Counted from the first letter of the stretch, positions 9,584-18,996 are shown. The stretch: 64,000 nucleotides of DNA from Clostridioides sp. ES-S-0010-02 (GCA_020641055.1 CP067345.1:450001-514000), one strand, 5' to 3'. Notes: a model not told the origin generated them from the sequence alone. Program-made: numbers and translations.

Positions 9584-11508
9584 GAAGTTATATGAGGGCG
9601 ATTATGATTTTTAATAAATCAGGAGAAGTTAGAAGTGTTAATATGAAACCAGGAGTGAATATTATTACTGGGGAATCAAAAACAGGTAAGAGTGCTCTTG
9701 TTGAAATAATGGACTACTGTTTATGTAGTTCAAGATGTACTATCCCAAAGGGGAAGATTACAGAATTTGCATATATTTATGTTATACCAATGGTAATAAA
9801 TAAAAATACCTATATAATTGCTAGATATAATTGGGAGAATGGAGGGAAAATGCATATATCAAAAGAAGGTATTGATTTTCCAGTAGATAAAGTTGATTTA
9901 AATTATTTTAAAAATATGCCGATATTATCGATTAAGGATGCTCAGTATGAAATTGAGTCTGCATTAGGGTTACATGTAAGTAATCTTGTTTTCGAAAAAG
10001 ATGAAAAAGGAAAGAAAGCATCTTTAAGAAATATGACATCCTATCTTTTTCAACATCAAAACTTAATTGCAAGTAAATTTGCATTGTTCTATAGATTTTC
10101 AGAATCATACAAGAGAAAGGATATAATTGAGCAATTTCCTATTTTTGCAGGAATGATAGGACAGGAATACTATAGTAGCTTAATAGAGTTAAATGATTTA
10201 AAGAATCAATTGAATCGTAAGTTAAAGAGTCAAAAATCAAATCAGAAAAGTAGTGAATATTTAAAAAGTATATTAAAACCATTATTAGAAGATTATTTTT
10301 CATTATTAAATACTCCTATTGACTTAAATATAACTTTAAATAAGATGAAAAAACTTGCGTCTAATTTGCCAGAATTTGATGAAGCTCAACTTTTAGAAGA
10401 AGAGGGAATAATTGAAAGATATAATTTGTTAAAAAAAGAATTAGAAGAGCTAGTAAGCGAAGAAAGAAGTATTCTAATGAAAATAAATAATTTAGATGAT
10501 GCAAGTAACCGAGGTCGAGGTTTTACTGAATCACTAAAAGAATTAAAAGAAAAAACAAAGGTTTTTGAAATTGGTGAAAATAAATATTCTTGTCCACTTT
10601 GCGGAAATAATTGTGAAGTTATTTCAGAAGAAGATAGATTACTATTAGAAGCAGGCGAATGGTTAGATAAGGAGCTAGAGATTACTAGTAAATATACACA
10701 TGATTTTTCAGAAGATATAAGGAAATTGAAAGGAATTGCTTTAGATATATCAGAAAAGATGAAAATAATATCAAATCAGATTAAAGAAATTGAGAAAAAA
10801 TATATAAAATCAGATGCCTTAAATTCTAAGAAAGAAAAAGTAAATTATGCTAAAGTTAAAATTGAATTATATTCTAATATGATTGATGGAGGATTATTTG
10901 AAAATATTGATGAAGATATAGAAAATTTAAAGGAATTAATAACAAATTTAGAAGATAAGATTAAAGGATATGATTTAGAGGTAAAGAAGGCAAAGGCTCA
11001 GACGTTTTTATCTGATAATATGAATCGATTAGCTCTTACATTAGATTTTGAGGAAGAATATAGACCTATAAATCTTAATTTTAGTTTAGTAGATGGAACA
11101 TTTGATTTATATCAATATCAAAATAAAAATGAAAAAATATTTTTAAATGAGATGGGGAGTGGAGCGAACTGGGTATCATGCCATATATCACTTTTCCTTA
11201 GCTTTCTTAGGTACTTTGCTAAACAGGAAAATTCACCTATGTCACTAATTATGTTTTTTGATCAACCAAGTCAAGTTTATTTTCCTGAAGGTGACATAGA
11301 TAAAAATGAATTTTCACAGTCTGATTTAAAAGCAGTAAATCAGATGTATAAGACTATATTTGATGAAATTAAATCAATTGGAGAAGATACTGGTATACTT
11401 CCTCAAATTTTAATAGTTGATCACGTTGATGGAAAAAATTTGGAGGTTAAGGATGAATTTATATCTTATATAAGATGTAATTGGAGAAATGGAAAAGCAT
11501 TAATATAA
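9580..11508 (+). CDS. ABC-3C system ATPase (DUF3732, SMC/Rad50-like)
   Basis: A 642-residue SMC/Rad50-type ABC ATPase. Residues 31-38 GESKTGKS are the Walker A loop. A long coiled-coil region (about 195-480) is interrupted at residue 338 by CPLCGNNC, a zinc-hook-like turn. Near residue 525, MGSGANW stands in the place of the ABC signature. FFDQPSQVYFP, with D561, is the Walker B and following D-P-S-Q-x-Y-F-P segment characteristic of DUF3732 proteins, and ILIVDHVD is the final H-motif strand. It is translationally coupled to the middle component. In the family these ATPases are proposed to sense invading DNA or replication intermediates and to release the effector. All key motifs are present, so the operon looks functional inside an otherwise decaying element. 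Confidence 0.8.
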   Translation: MRSYMRAIMIFNKSGEVRSVNMKPGVNIITGESKTGKSALVEIMDYCLCSSRCTIPKGKITEFAYIYVIPMVINKNTYIIARYNWENGGKMHISKEGIDFPVDKVDLNYFKNMPILSIKDAQYEIESALGLHVSNLVFEKDEKGKKASLRNMTSYLFQHQNLIASKFALFYRFSESYKRKDIIEQFPIFAGMIGQEYYSSLIELNDLKNQLNRKLKSQKSNQKSSEYLKSILKPLLEDYFSLLNTPIDLNITLNKMKKLASNLPEFDEAQLLEEEGIIERYNLLKKELEELVSEERSILMKINNLDDASNRGRGFTESLKELKEKTKVFEIGENKYSCPLCGNNCEVISEEDRLLLEAGEWLDKELEITSKYTHDFSEDIRKLKGIALDISEKMKIISNQIKEIEKKYIKSDALNSKKEKVNYAKVKIELYSNMIDGGLFENIDEDIENLKELITNLEDKIKGYDLEVKKAKAQTFLSDNMNRLALTLDFEEEYRPINLNFSLVDGTFDLYQYQNKNEKIFLNEMGSGANWVSCHISLFLSFLRYFAKQENSPMSLIMFFDQPSQVYFPEGDIDKNEFSQSDLKAVNQMYKTIFDEIKSIGEDTGILPQILIVDHVDGKNLEVKDEFISYIRCNWRNGKALI

Positions 11509-11525
11509 TTAAATAAATATATATA

Positions 11526-11565
11526 AATAGACATTGAAATTTATAAATTCAGTGTCTATTTTTTA
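11526..11565 (+). terminator. Terminator of the ABC-3C operon
   Basis: Arms ATAGACATTGAA and TTCAGTGTCTAT (one wobble) are followed by six T. It closes the three-gene operon. Confidence 0.82.
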
Positions 11566-11596
11566 TTGAAATAATATGATGGAAAGGATGATATTT

Positions 11597-13965
11597 ATGG
11601 ATAAATATAAATTATCTAAAAAATTTGTAAGTTTTATTATGGCTTTTATAATTATAATTACTACTATGTTTACATCACAAGTTTCAGTTTATGCAAGTGA
11701 GTTGGATATGAGTGAAAGTACAGGATTTAATTATGTAGGTATTAGTCCAATTACTAATAAAAAGGTTAATCATAAGATTTACCGTATGAAGGTAGATGGT
11801 AAAACCGTATTTTGTATAGAACCTGGAATTATAACGTCTAGTGGAGGTGGATATGTATCAGAAGAATATATAGATTCTAAGAAAGATATATTATCTAAAA
11901 TTGCTTATTATGGATATACAGATACAAATCAATCAAAATATGACTATGCATTAACTCAAATAATTATATGGGAGGAATTAGGAGATAAATTTATATCTAC
12001 AACACTTCCAAATTATCATAAAAGAAAAACTGAAATACTTGAAAAGGTAAATAGACATAATATATTACCTTCATGGAATAATGAAAAAGTTGCAGTTAAA
12101 AGTGGAGAAACAATTGAGTTAGAAGATAAGAATAGTATTATTAGACAAATGAATTTAAAATCAAATAATACTGGAACAGATATATTACTTGAAGAAAATA
12201 CTTTGAAAATTACAGCAAATAAAAATTCTAATTCAAGAGTTATTAGTTATATAAAGATTCCTAAGAATGAGGTTGGAACATCAATAGTTTATCGTAAGCC
12301 TAACTATCAAAGTTTAGCAGAATTTCATATGGAAAGTTCGATGAGTTCAAATTTAAATATAAATGTAATCAAGTTAGGAAGTGTTAAAGTAAAAAAGATT
12401 GATGAAGACACAAGAAAGGAATTAGCAAATGCAAAACTTAGATTTGAGTATGATGGTGATAGTAAAGAAATTATAACCGATTCTAATGGAATTGCTAGTA
12501 TAGAAGATTACCAGAAGGAAAAACTGTAACAATATCAGAAGTGATAGCACCAAACGGATATTTTAATAAAGGTGAAATTAAAAAAGTTATTATTGAAGCA
12601 AATAAAACAATAGAAGTTTCATTAGGAAATAAAGAACAGTTAGGTAATGTAGTACTTAGTAAGATGGGAAAAGACTTTGGAACAGAAATGCCTAATGATA
12701 GTTATAAATTAGAAGGAGCAATTTATGGAATTTATAATGAAAATGATGAAAAGATAACTACTATAACCACAGATAAATTTGGAAAGGCAACATCAGAAAA
12801 GATAAAGCTCGGAAAGTATTATGCCCTTGAAGAAAAGGCTCCAGAGGGATATTTAATAAATAAAGAAAAAATACCATTTGAATTAAAATATGTTGGACAA
12901 ACTGTAGAAGTAACATCAACATCTATTACTCATAAAGATACAGAACAAAAAGGAAAAGCAATATTAACTAAAGAAGATGAAAAAATTGGGTCAATACCTC
13001 AAGGAAGTGCAAAACTTGATGGTGCGGTTTATGAATTAAGAAAATCAAATAATGATGAGTTAGTTGAAATAGTAACGATTAAAGGTGGAAAGGCAAAAGT
13101 AGAAAATTTATATCTTGGTGAGTATTATTGGATTGAAAAGAAAGTTCCAGAAGGATATTTATTAGATATTACTAAACATTATTTTGAAATAAGTTATGCA
13201 GGTGAAAATATAGAAACATCTGTAAAAGAAACAATAGTAAAAGAGAAAGTAATTACAGGTGGATTTGATTTAATAAAGTTTGGAGAATATGATTGGAAAG
13301 AAAAAATTAAAAATATTTTAAAAACAAAAAATAAAGAAATAAAACCTTTAAAGGATGTAGAGTTTTCTGTATTTAGTGACACAATAGTGAAGTTAGTTAA
13401 AACAGGATATACAGATGAAAAAGGATATTTAAAATTTGAAGGATTACCTTACGATACTTATACAGTCAAAGAAACTAAAACACCAGAAGGATATATTGCA
13501 GCAAAAGATTTTAAGGTAATAATTAAGGAACAAAATGAGGTGCATAACCTAAAAATTAAAAATGAATTAATTAAAGGAGGGGCTAAGTTAATAAAAACAG
13601 ATGTAGTAACAGGTGAGCCCTTACCAAACGCAGGAATTAGGATACTTGATGAAGATAAAAATATTTTAATAGAAGGTAAAACAGATGATAAAGGTGTATT
13701 TTATTTTAATAAATTATCTAAGGGTATTTATTACTTCCAAGAATACGAAGCACCTAAAGGATATCAAATTGATGAAACACCAATGAAATTTGAAATAAAG
13801 GAAAATGGTGAGATTATAATTTTTAAGATGACAAACAAAAAAATAGAGAAAACAGAATTACCAAAAACAGGAGAGACAAATGAGTTAATATTCTATGGAA
13901 TAGGAACTACATTATTAGGATTATTATTAATATCAATAAAAAGTAAAAAGAAAATAGAGAAATAG
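11597..13965 (+). pseudogene. LPXTG-anchored thioester/Cna-B surface adhesin, frameshifted
   Basis: The N-terminal signal peptide (KKFVSFIMAFIIIITTMF... VYAS) is followed by a thioester domain: Cys73 in FCIEPG and Gln121 in LTQIIIW are the pair that forms the internal thioester in Gram-positive adhesins. Five Cna-B type repeats follow (each ending EKAPEGY, KKVPEGY, KTPEGY, EAPKGY or similar), then LPKTGE, a hydrophobic span and a KSKKK tail for sortase anchoring. The frame breaks at 12507-12512: GAAGATTACC lacks one T compared with the frame that reads ...EDLPEGKTVTISEV. The first part ends at 12529 and the rest continues in another frame from 12510 on. ATG 11597 fits the GGAAAGG site better than the upstream ATG at 11576. 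C. difficile CTn elements carry related collagen-binding-like proteins at this end. Confidence 0.85.
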
Positions 13966-13971
13966 AAGGTT

Positions 13972-13998
13972 CAGATACAAAGTAGTATCTGTTTTTTT
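13972..13998 (+). terminator. Terminator after the adhesin
   Basis: CAGATAC / GTATCTG stem with a short AT loop followed by seven T. Confidence 0.85.
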
Positions 13999-14026
13999 AT
14001 ACAAATTTTTAGGAGGTAATGAAATT

Positions 14027-14095
14027 ATGGATTATAAATTTGTGTTTATTAGATCACCAACATTTAAAGCTATTTACTTTATTTTAAAAATATAA
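14027..14095 (+). other. 22-codon ORF with strong ribosome binding site
   Basis: AGGAGGTAATGAAATT precedes ATG; the peptide begins MDYKFVFIRSP and stops at 14095. In this position of Tn916-like elements a small gene sometimes precedes the DUF961 pair, so this may be the remnant of one. Function unknown. Confidence 0.25.
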
Positions 14096-14120
14096 ATTTA
14101 GAAAAGAGAGGTAATGATTG

Positions 14121-14425
14121 ATGAAATTGAAACATATTATCCCCAATATGGATGATACATTTGGAAGTTTAGAATATGCAGGAGAAGGATATATTAAACA
14201 AAGAAAAATTAATGGGAAAATGACAGTAATGTCTAGAGAATATAGTCTCTATTCAGATATATAAAGAGCAGACGATATAGTTGTTATTTTACCAGCTAAT
14301 GTAGGTGAAAAGTCTTTTGAAGTTGAGGAAAAGGTAAAATTAATAAATTAGCTGAAGGATATAAAATAGGAACTCGAGGTTTTACAAATTATATTTTATT
14401 AGCAGATGATATAGTAAAGGCTTAA
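14121..14425 (+). pseudogene. DUF961 (YdcP/Tn916 Orf24-like) protein, broken
   Basis: The translation MKLKHIIPNMDDTFGSLEYAGEG and then RADDIVVILPANVGEKSFEVEEKVKLIN... EGYKIGTRGFTNYILLADDIVKA matches Tn916 Orf24/YdcP along its length. Two lesions are visible. The codon before RADDIV is TAA where the family has CAA (stop at about 14262-14264), and bases are missing between VKLIN and AEGYKIG (about 14345), which shifts the frame. The protein is a small conserved component of Tn916-family transfer modules, of uncertain biochemical role. Confidence 0.85.
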
Positions 14426-14438
14426 TGAGGATAAGATT

Positions 14439-14831
14439 ATGAGATTAGCAAATGGAATAGTTATAGATAAAGAAAAAACATTTGGAGTATTAAAGTTTTC
14501 GGCACTCAGAAGAGAGGTACATGTTCAAAATGATGATGGAACAGTATCAAATGAAATTAAAGAACGTACTTATGATTTAAAGAGTAGAGGACAAGGAAGA
14601 ATGATACAAGTCAGTATACCAGCATCAGTACAATTAAAAGAGTTTGATTATAATTCAGAAGTAGATATTATTAATCCAGTTGCAGATACAGTAGCGACAG
14701 CTAATTTTAATGGGACTGATGTAGATTGGTATATTAAAGCTGATGATATCACTTTGAAAATAGGACAAGGAAAATTAGCAGAAGATTTACAAGATAAGCA
14801 GGCAAGTAAAGATAATATTAAAAAGAAGTAG
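14439..14831 (+). CDS. DUF961 family protein (Tn916 Orf23-like)
   Basis: A 130-residue protein beginning MRLANGIVIDKEKTFGVLKFSALRREV, followed by ERTYDLKSRGQGRMIQVSIPASV, EFDYNSEV and DVDWYIKADDITL. These blocks are those of Tn916 Orf23. It is intact, unlike its upstream paralogue, and separated from it by 13 bases. The role in conjugation is not established for the family; the pair always stands at the head of the transfer module. Confidence 0.9.
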   Translation: MRLANGIVIDKEKTFGVLKFSALRREVHVQNDDGTVSNEIKERTYDLKSRGQGRMIQVSIPASVQLKEFDYNSEVDIINPVADTVATANFNGTDVDWYIKADDITLKIGQGKLAEDLQDKQASKDNIKKK

Positions 14832-14837
14832 ATTAAT

Positions 14838-15689
14838 ATGAGTAAGGATAAAGATAAGAGTATTCAAATAATTAGTAGAAGAAAATTAGATTTAAGAATA
14901 AAGAAAATACCAAAGAAAGCAGTAATTAATTTTATTAGGACGTATCACTATTCAAAAGTAATTCCTCGTCTTTGTCGTTATTTTTTAGGAGTTTATGAAG
15001 AAGACATATTGTTAGGTGTGATTGAATTAGGATGGGGAACACAGCCATTACAGACTATACGTAAAATATTTCCTTGTAATGAACTTTTTACAGAAAACTA
15101 TTTGGAAATTGGCAAAATGTGTTTTCTTCCAGAAATGAATTATAATCAATATTTTGGAAGTCGAACTCTTTCACTACTAATAAGATGGTTAAGAAAAAAC
15201 ACAGGATATCTTTTTTTATATACACTTGCTGATGGAATAGAAGGAAAATGCGGATATGTTTATCAAGCTTCTAATTTTTATTATTGTGGTTATTTTAAGA
15301 CTAGTGTATATCGAGATAAAGAAACAGGAGAAAAAATACATCCACGTAGTGCAAGAAAATTATTGGAAGAAAATGCACACTATGATGGAGTAAAAAAAAG
15401 ATATTGGTTTACACATTGTTTTTGTGAGTACAAAGGTATAGAAAAAATTAATGGACTTATGTTCCGATATATATATCTGTTGACAAAAGAAGCTGATGTA
15501 ATTTTGAAATACTACAAAAATTATGTAAGACATAGATATCCTAAAGATAAAAATCTATTGTTTGAAAGAAGGATTGATAATAGGAAATATGAAAAAATAC
15601 AACAACCAAAATTTAATAGAAATGTAGATAGATATAATGCACAGGATTTTAATAAATATATGGAAAGGATAAAAAATGAAATTTTATAA
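14838..15689 (+). CDS. Mom-like GNAT-fold protein, putative DNA modification enzyme
   Basis: A 283-residue protein inserted between orf23 and orf21. The order of blocks resembles the Mom family of phage Mu, a GNAT-fold protein that modifies adenine in DNA and protects it from restriction: an N-terminal segment with TYHYSKVIPR, a beta-strand pair with FLGVYEEDILLGVIELGWG, then YLEIGKMCFLP, a helix LLIRWLRKN, and GKCGYVYQASNFYYCGYFKTSVY. It ends 14 bases inside the next frame (start of the FtsK-like gene at 15676), so it is embedded in the transfer operon. An anti-restriction role for a conjugative element would be consistent with ardA nearby. No stop or frameshift is visible. The alternative is another acyltransferase-like protein of unknown substrate. 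Confidence 0.6.
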   Translation: MSKDKDKSIQIISRRKLDLRIKKIPKKAVINFIRTYHYSKVIPRLCRYFLGVYEEDILLGVIELGWGTQPLQTIRKIFPCNELFTENYLEIGKMCFLPEMNYNQYFGSRTLSLLIRWLRKNTGYLFLYTLADGIEGKCGYVYQASNFYYCGYFKTSVYRDKETGEKIHPRSARKLLEENAHYDGVKKRYWFTHCFCEYKGIEKINGLMFRYIYLLTKEADVILKYYKNYVRHRYPKDKNLLFERRIDNRKYEKIQQPKFNRNVDRYNAQDFNKYMERIKNEIL

Positions 15690-16966
15690 ATACAAAGGGA
15701 ATAGGATAAGAGCCATTGATAAATTACTGGTTTTTCGTTTTTCAATAAGTATATTGTCAATTATATTTACGATATTATTGACAGTTCTTAATGTAAAACA
15801 GATTACAGAAATAAACTGGAAAAACATAAACTTGTTTTCTGGGAATGGGTTATCACTTTCAATATGATAGAGTTAAACAACTAATCCATCGTCAAAAATT
15901 AGCAAGAATGATATTAGAAAATAAATGGTATGAATCTGAATCTATTAAAGATAGTGGATTCTTTAAAGATTTAAATTCTAATAAGCAGAAAGAAAAAATA
16001 GTGTATTTTCCTAAAATGTACTATGAATTAAAGGATGGATTAATTTATATTAAAGTTGAAATAACTTTAGGTAAATATCAAGATCAATTATTAAATTTAG
16101 AAAAGAAATTAGAGTCAGGTTTATATTGTGAGTTAGTTTCTAAAGAGTTAAAAGACTCTTATATTGAATATGTTTTACTATATGATACTATTGCAAATAG
16201 AATATCTATTGATGAAGTTAAAGTTCGTAATGGAAGTTTAAAATTTATGAAGTCTGTGTATTGGGAGTTTGATAAGTTACCTCATATGCTAATTGCAGGA
16301 GGAACTGGCGGAGGAAAGACATATTTTATACTTACAATAATTGAAGCATTAATAAGAACTAAATCTACACTTTATATATTAGATCCTAAAAATGCAGATT
16401 CAGCAGATTTGAAAATGGTTATACCAAATGTATATTGTAAAAAAGACGATATGATTTTGTGCATAAATAACTTTTATGATGAAATGATGAAGCGTAGTGA
16501 ATCTATGAAAACTATGAGTAATTATAAAATTGGAGAAAATTATGCATATCTTGGACTTCCAGCTAACTTTTTAATATTTGATGAGTATGTTGCTTTTATG
16601 GAAATGCTAGGAACTAAAGAAAATACTGCTGTTTTAAATAAACTAAAGCAAATTGTAATGCTTGGTAGACAGGCAGGTTTTTTTCTTATATTAGCTTGTC
16701 AACGTCCAGATGCTAAATATCTTGGAGATGGTATTAGAGATCAATTTAATTTTAGAGTAGCACTGGGGAGAATGTCTGATCTTGGATATAATATGATGTT
16801 TAGTGAAACTAACAAAGACTTTTTCTTAAAGCAAATTAAAGGAAGAGGCTATATAGATACTGGTACAAGTGTAATATCTGAATTTTATACTCCACTTGTT
16901 CCTAAAGGTCACAATTTTTTAGATGAAATAGATAAATTATTTGTAAAAACAGAAAAAACAGATTAA
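15676..16966 (+). pseudogene. FtsK/SpoIIIE-type coupling protein (Tn916 Orf21-like), internal deletion
   Basis: The first 63 codons (to 15867) give the N-terminal part with one membrane helix (FSISILSIIFTILLTVL... INWKNINLF). A second frame from 15845 resumes at YDRVKQLIHRQKLARMILENKWYESE and runs to the end. Compared with Tn916 Orf21, about 30 residues including the second membrane helix are missing at the junction (about 15840-15870) and the frame shifts. The ATPase core is otherwise complete: AGGTGGGKT (Walker A), LILDPKNADSADL, LIFDEYVAFMEM (Walker B) and LACQRPDAKYLGDGIRDQFNFRV. The protein would normally deliver the relaxase-DNA complex to the mating channel. Confidence 0.85.
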
Positions 16967-16987
16967 AGTTTGGAGGTGTTTAATTTC

Positions 16988-17254
16988 ATTCAAGAAATGT
17001 ATTCTATTGAAAATATTGAAGAAATTATAAGATATGATGAATACATTAAGGATTTTGAAGAACAGCCAATGGATTTTTGTAAATCATCTGGGGCTAGAAT
17101 ATTGCAAAGTGTTTTTTCTGAATTTACTGCTGATATGATTTGTAGTGTTTATTTAGATAGTGAGCAAACAAAGGTAGAATATCCTATAAGATTTGAGTTT
17201 AATATTAATGTAGAGGATGGACAAGTGTTAGTGTATTATTTTGGATTTAGTTAA
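16988..17254 (+). CDS. Hypothetical protein between the coupling protein and oriT
   Basis: The frame is open from 16970 to 17254. GGAGGTG at 16972-16978 would serve a start near 16988, where the codon is ATT; the first ATG is 16997. I do not recognise the product (about 86-94 residues). It is acidic, begins QEMYSIENIEEIIRYDEY and ends in beta-type sequence YPIRFEFNINVEDGQVLVYYFGF. Its place between orf21 and oriT suggests a transfer-associated accessory protein. The missing canonical start may be another sign of decay. Confidence 0.45.
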   Translation: MQEMYSIENIEEIIRYDEYIKDFEEQPMDFCKSSGARILQSVFSEFTADMICSVYLDSEQTKVEYPIRFEFNINVEDGQVLVYYFGFS

Positions 17255-17269
17255 AAAAATTTAAAACAA

Positions 17270-17400
17270 TAAGAAGCAGGCAGTAAGCATAGGCGTCGTG
17301 CGAAGCGAAAGACGCAGATGCGGATTGACCTGCTATTGGTATGGCTTTGCCATACCAATATTTATTAGCCCCTGGTATCTAACAGGGGGGCACAAATCGA
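17270..17400 (+). other. Probable origin of transfer (oriT)
   Basis: The only clearly GC-richer intergenic stretch of the element, placed between the orf21-like and orf20-like genes, exactly where Tn916 has oriT. It contains an 11-bp perfect hairpin ATTGGTATGGC / GCCATACCAAT at 17335-17359. A second inverted repeat CCCCTG / CAGGGG at 17369-17388 is followed by GGGCACAAATCGACTAAAA, resembling the Tn916-type nick region. The MobT gene that would act on it follows. Confidence 0.7.
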
Positions 17401-17460
17401 CTAAAACCATTTAAGTAAAACTTATAAAAGCAAGGTAGAAACAAGGTTTCAAGAGATTAG

Positions 17461-17502
17461 GGGTATGTGAAAAAATCAAAGGTTATTTCACATACCTTTT
17501 TT
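17461..17502 (+). terminator. Terminator/attenuator before the relaxase gene
   Basis: GGTATGTGAAA pairs with TTTCACATACC, followed by six T, ending directly before the AGGAGG of the relaxase gene. It lies between the oriT and orf20, so readthrough from the upstream operon would have to pass it. Confidence 0.7.
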
Positions 17503-17518
17503 ATAGGAGGACAAATGA

Positions 17519-18706
17519 TTGAGTACAGAAGAATGGATTGAAAATCTAAAAGATAAAAGGATTGAATATGGAGTTTCTCAAAATAAATTAGCATTATCAG
17601 TAGGGATTATGAGAGAATATTTAAATAAAATAGAAAGTGGGAAAATAATAATAAAAAATGGGATAAAAGAAAAATTAATTAAATCGTTAGGAAGATTTAA
17701 TCCAGAATTACCACTTACGATGATGATTGACTATATAAGAATAAGATTTCCAACAACAGATGTAGAAAATGTTGTTAATAATATATTGAAATTAAAGCTT
17801 GAATATATGATTCATGAGGATTATGGATTTTACTCTTATTCAGAGCATTATGTTATAGGTAATATATTTGTTTTAGTATCTCAAGACATAGAAAAAGGAG
17901 TTTTAATAGAATTGAAAGGACAAGGTTGCAGGCAATTTGAGAATTTCTTATTAGCACAACATAGATCATGGTATGACTTTTTATTAGATGCATTATTAGC
18001 TGGCGGTGTTATGAAGAGAATGGATCTTGCTATTAATGATATGACAGGAATATTAGATATAAAAGAATTAGTTAATAAATGCAATAATGAAGAATGCATT
18101 TCAGTATTTCGTAGTTTCAAATCTTATAGGTCAGGTGAATTGGTTAGAAGAAATGAGAAAATTGGTATGGGGAATACCTTATATATTGCTTCATTAAAAA
18201 GTGAAGTCTACTTTTGTATCTATGAAAAAGACTATGAGCAATATATAAAATTAGATATACCTATTGATGAAGCAAAAATAAAAAATAGATTTGAAATAAG
18301 GTTAAAAAATGAAAGAGCATATCATGCAGCAGTTGATTTGTTAGCAAATAGAGATGAAGAAAAGACAGCATTTTCAATTATTAATCGTTATATACGTTTT
18401 GTTGATAAAGAGGATGAGAAAAATAGAAGTGAATGGAAAACTAATGATCAGTGGAGTTATTTTATTGGTGAAGGTAGAGCTAAGTTAAAACTAACAACAA
18501 ATCCAGAACCGTATAATATTCATAAAACTTTAAACTGGCTATCAAGGCAGGTTGCACCAACTTTAAAAACGATTAAAAGATTAGATGTCTTGAATAATAC
18601 AACATTAATTGAAGATTTAATAAAATATGCAAACTTAACAGATCGTCATAAAAAAATAATTGAACAAAATTCAGTGAACATTGAAGATATTATCTATGAT
18701 GAGTAA
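17519..18706 (+). CDS. mobT: MobT-type relaxase / replication initiator (Tn916 Orf20-like)
   Basis: A 395-residue Rep_trans-family relaxase that would nick oriT and pilot the strand during conjugation. The N-terminus is an XRE-type helix-turn-helix (YGVSQNKLALSVGIMREYLNKIESGK). The catalytic Rep_trans part contains DYIRIRFPTTDV, LLAQHRSWYDFLLDAL, RMDLAINDMTGIL, SVFRSFKSYRSGELV and KNRFEIRLKNERAYHA, matching Tn916 Orf20 throughout. The start is TTG 17519, eight bases after AGGAGG; the ATG at 17515 is in another frame. No lesion is visible, so this gene could still mobilise the element or act on related oriT sites if a mating channel is provided. Confidence 0.92.
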   Translation: MSTEEWIENLKDKRIEYGVSQNKLALSVGIMREYLNKIESGKIIIKNGIKEKLIKSLGRFNPELPLTMMIDYIRIRFPTTDVENVVNNILKLKLEYMIHEDYGFYSYSEHYVIGNIFVLVSQDIEKGVLIELKGQGCRQFENFLLAQHRSWYDFLLDALLAGGVMKRMDLAINDMTGILDIKELVNKCNNEECISVFRSFKSYRSGELVRRNEKIGMGNTLYIASLKSEVYFCIYEKDYEQYIKLDIPIDEAKIKNRFEIRLKNERAYHAAVDLLANRDEEKTAFSIINRYIRFVDKEDEKNRSEWKTNDQWSYFIGEGRAKLKLTTNPEPYNIHKTLNWLSRQVAPTLKTIKRLDVLNNTTLIEDLIKYANLTDRHKKIIEQNSVNIEDIIYDE

Positions 18707-18774
18707 AAGAAAGTGTAGTTGTTTCAATAGATAAAGCAATATAGATTTAATAAAAAAGAAGGGAGATTTGAGAA

Positions 18775-18996
18775 ATGAATTTTGGTCAAAATTTATATAA
18801 CTGGTTTTTATCAAATGCACAATCATTAGTATTAACGGCTATAGTTGTAATTGGTGTATATCTAGGATTCAAAAGAGAGTTTTCAAAACTTATCGGATTT
18901 TTAGTTGTTGCATTAATTGCAGTAGGTTTAGGATTTAATTCTAGTGGAGTTAAAAATATATTATTAGAGTTATTTAATAAAATAATGGGAGTATAA
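18775..18996 (+). CDS. TcpD-family conjugal transfer membrane protein (Tn916 Orf19-like)
   Basis: A 73-residue protein with two hydrophobic helices (LVLTAIVVIGVYLGF and LIGFLVVALIAVGLGF) separated by KREFSK. Length and sequence match the small membrane subunit of Tn916-type mating channels. GAAGGGAGATTTGAGAA precedes the ATG. Intact. Confidence 0.85.
   Translation: MNFGQNLYNWFLSNAQSLVLTAIVVIGVYLGFKREFSKLIGFLVVALIAVGLGFNSSGVKNILLELFNKIMGV

Noticed and set aside
9580-11508. ATPase as a generic RecN/Rad50 repair protein
   Set aside because: The D-x-P-S-Q-x-Y-F-P segment, the position behind an effector and a small middle component, and gene coupling fit DUF3732 of ABC-3C systems better.
12541-13965. 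Separate second adhesin gene starting with GTG
   Set aside because: The frame is the continuation of the upstream gene after a one-base loss; it has no ribosome binding site or signal peptide of its own.
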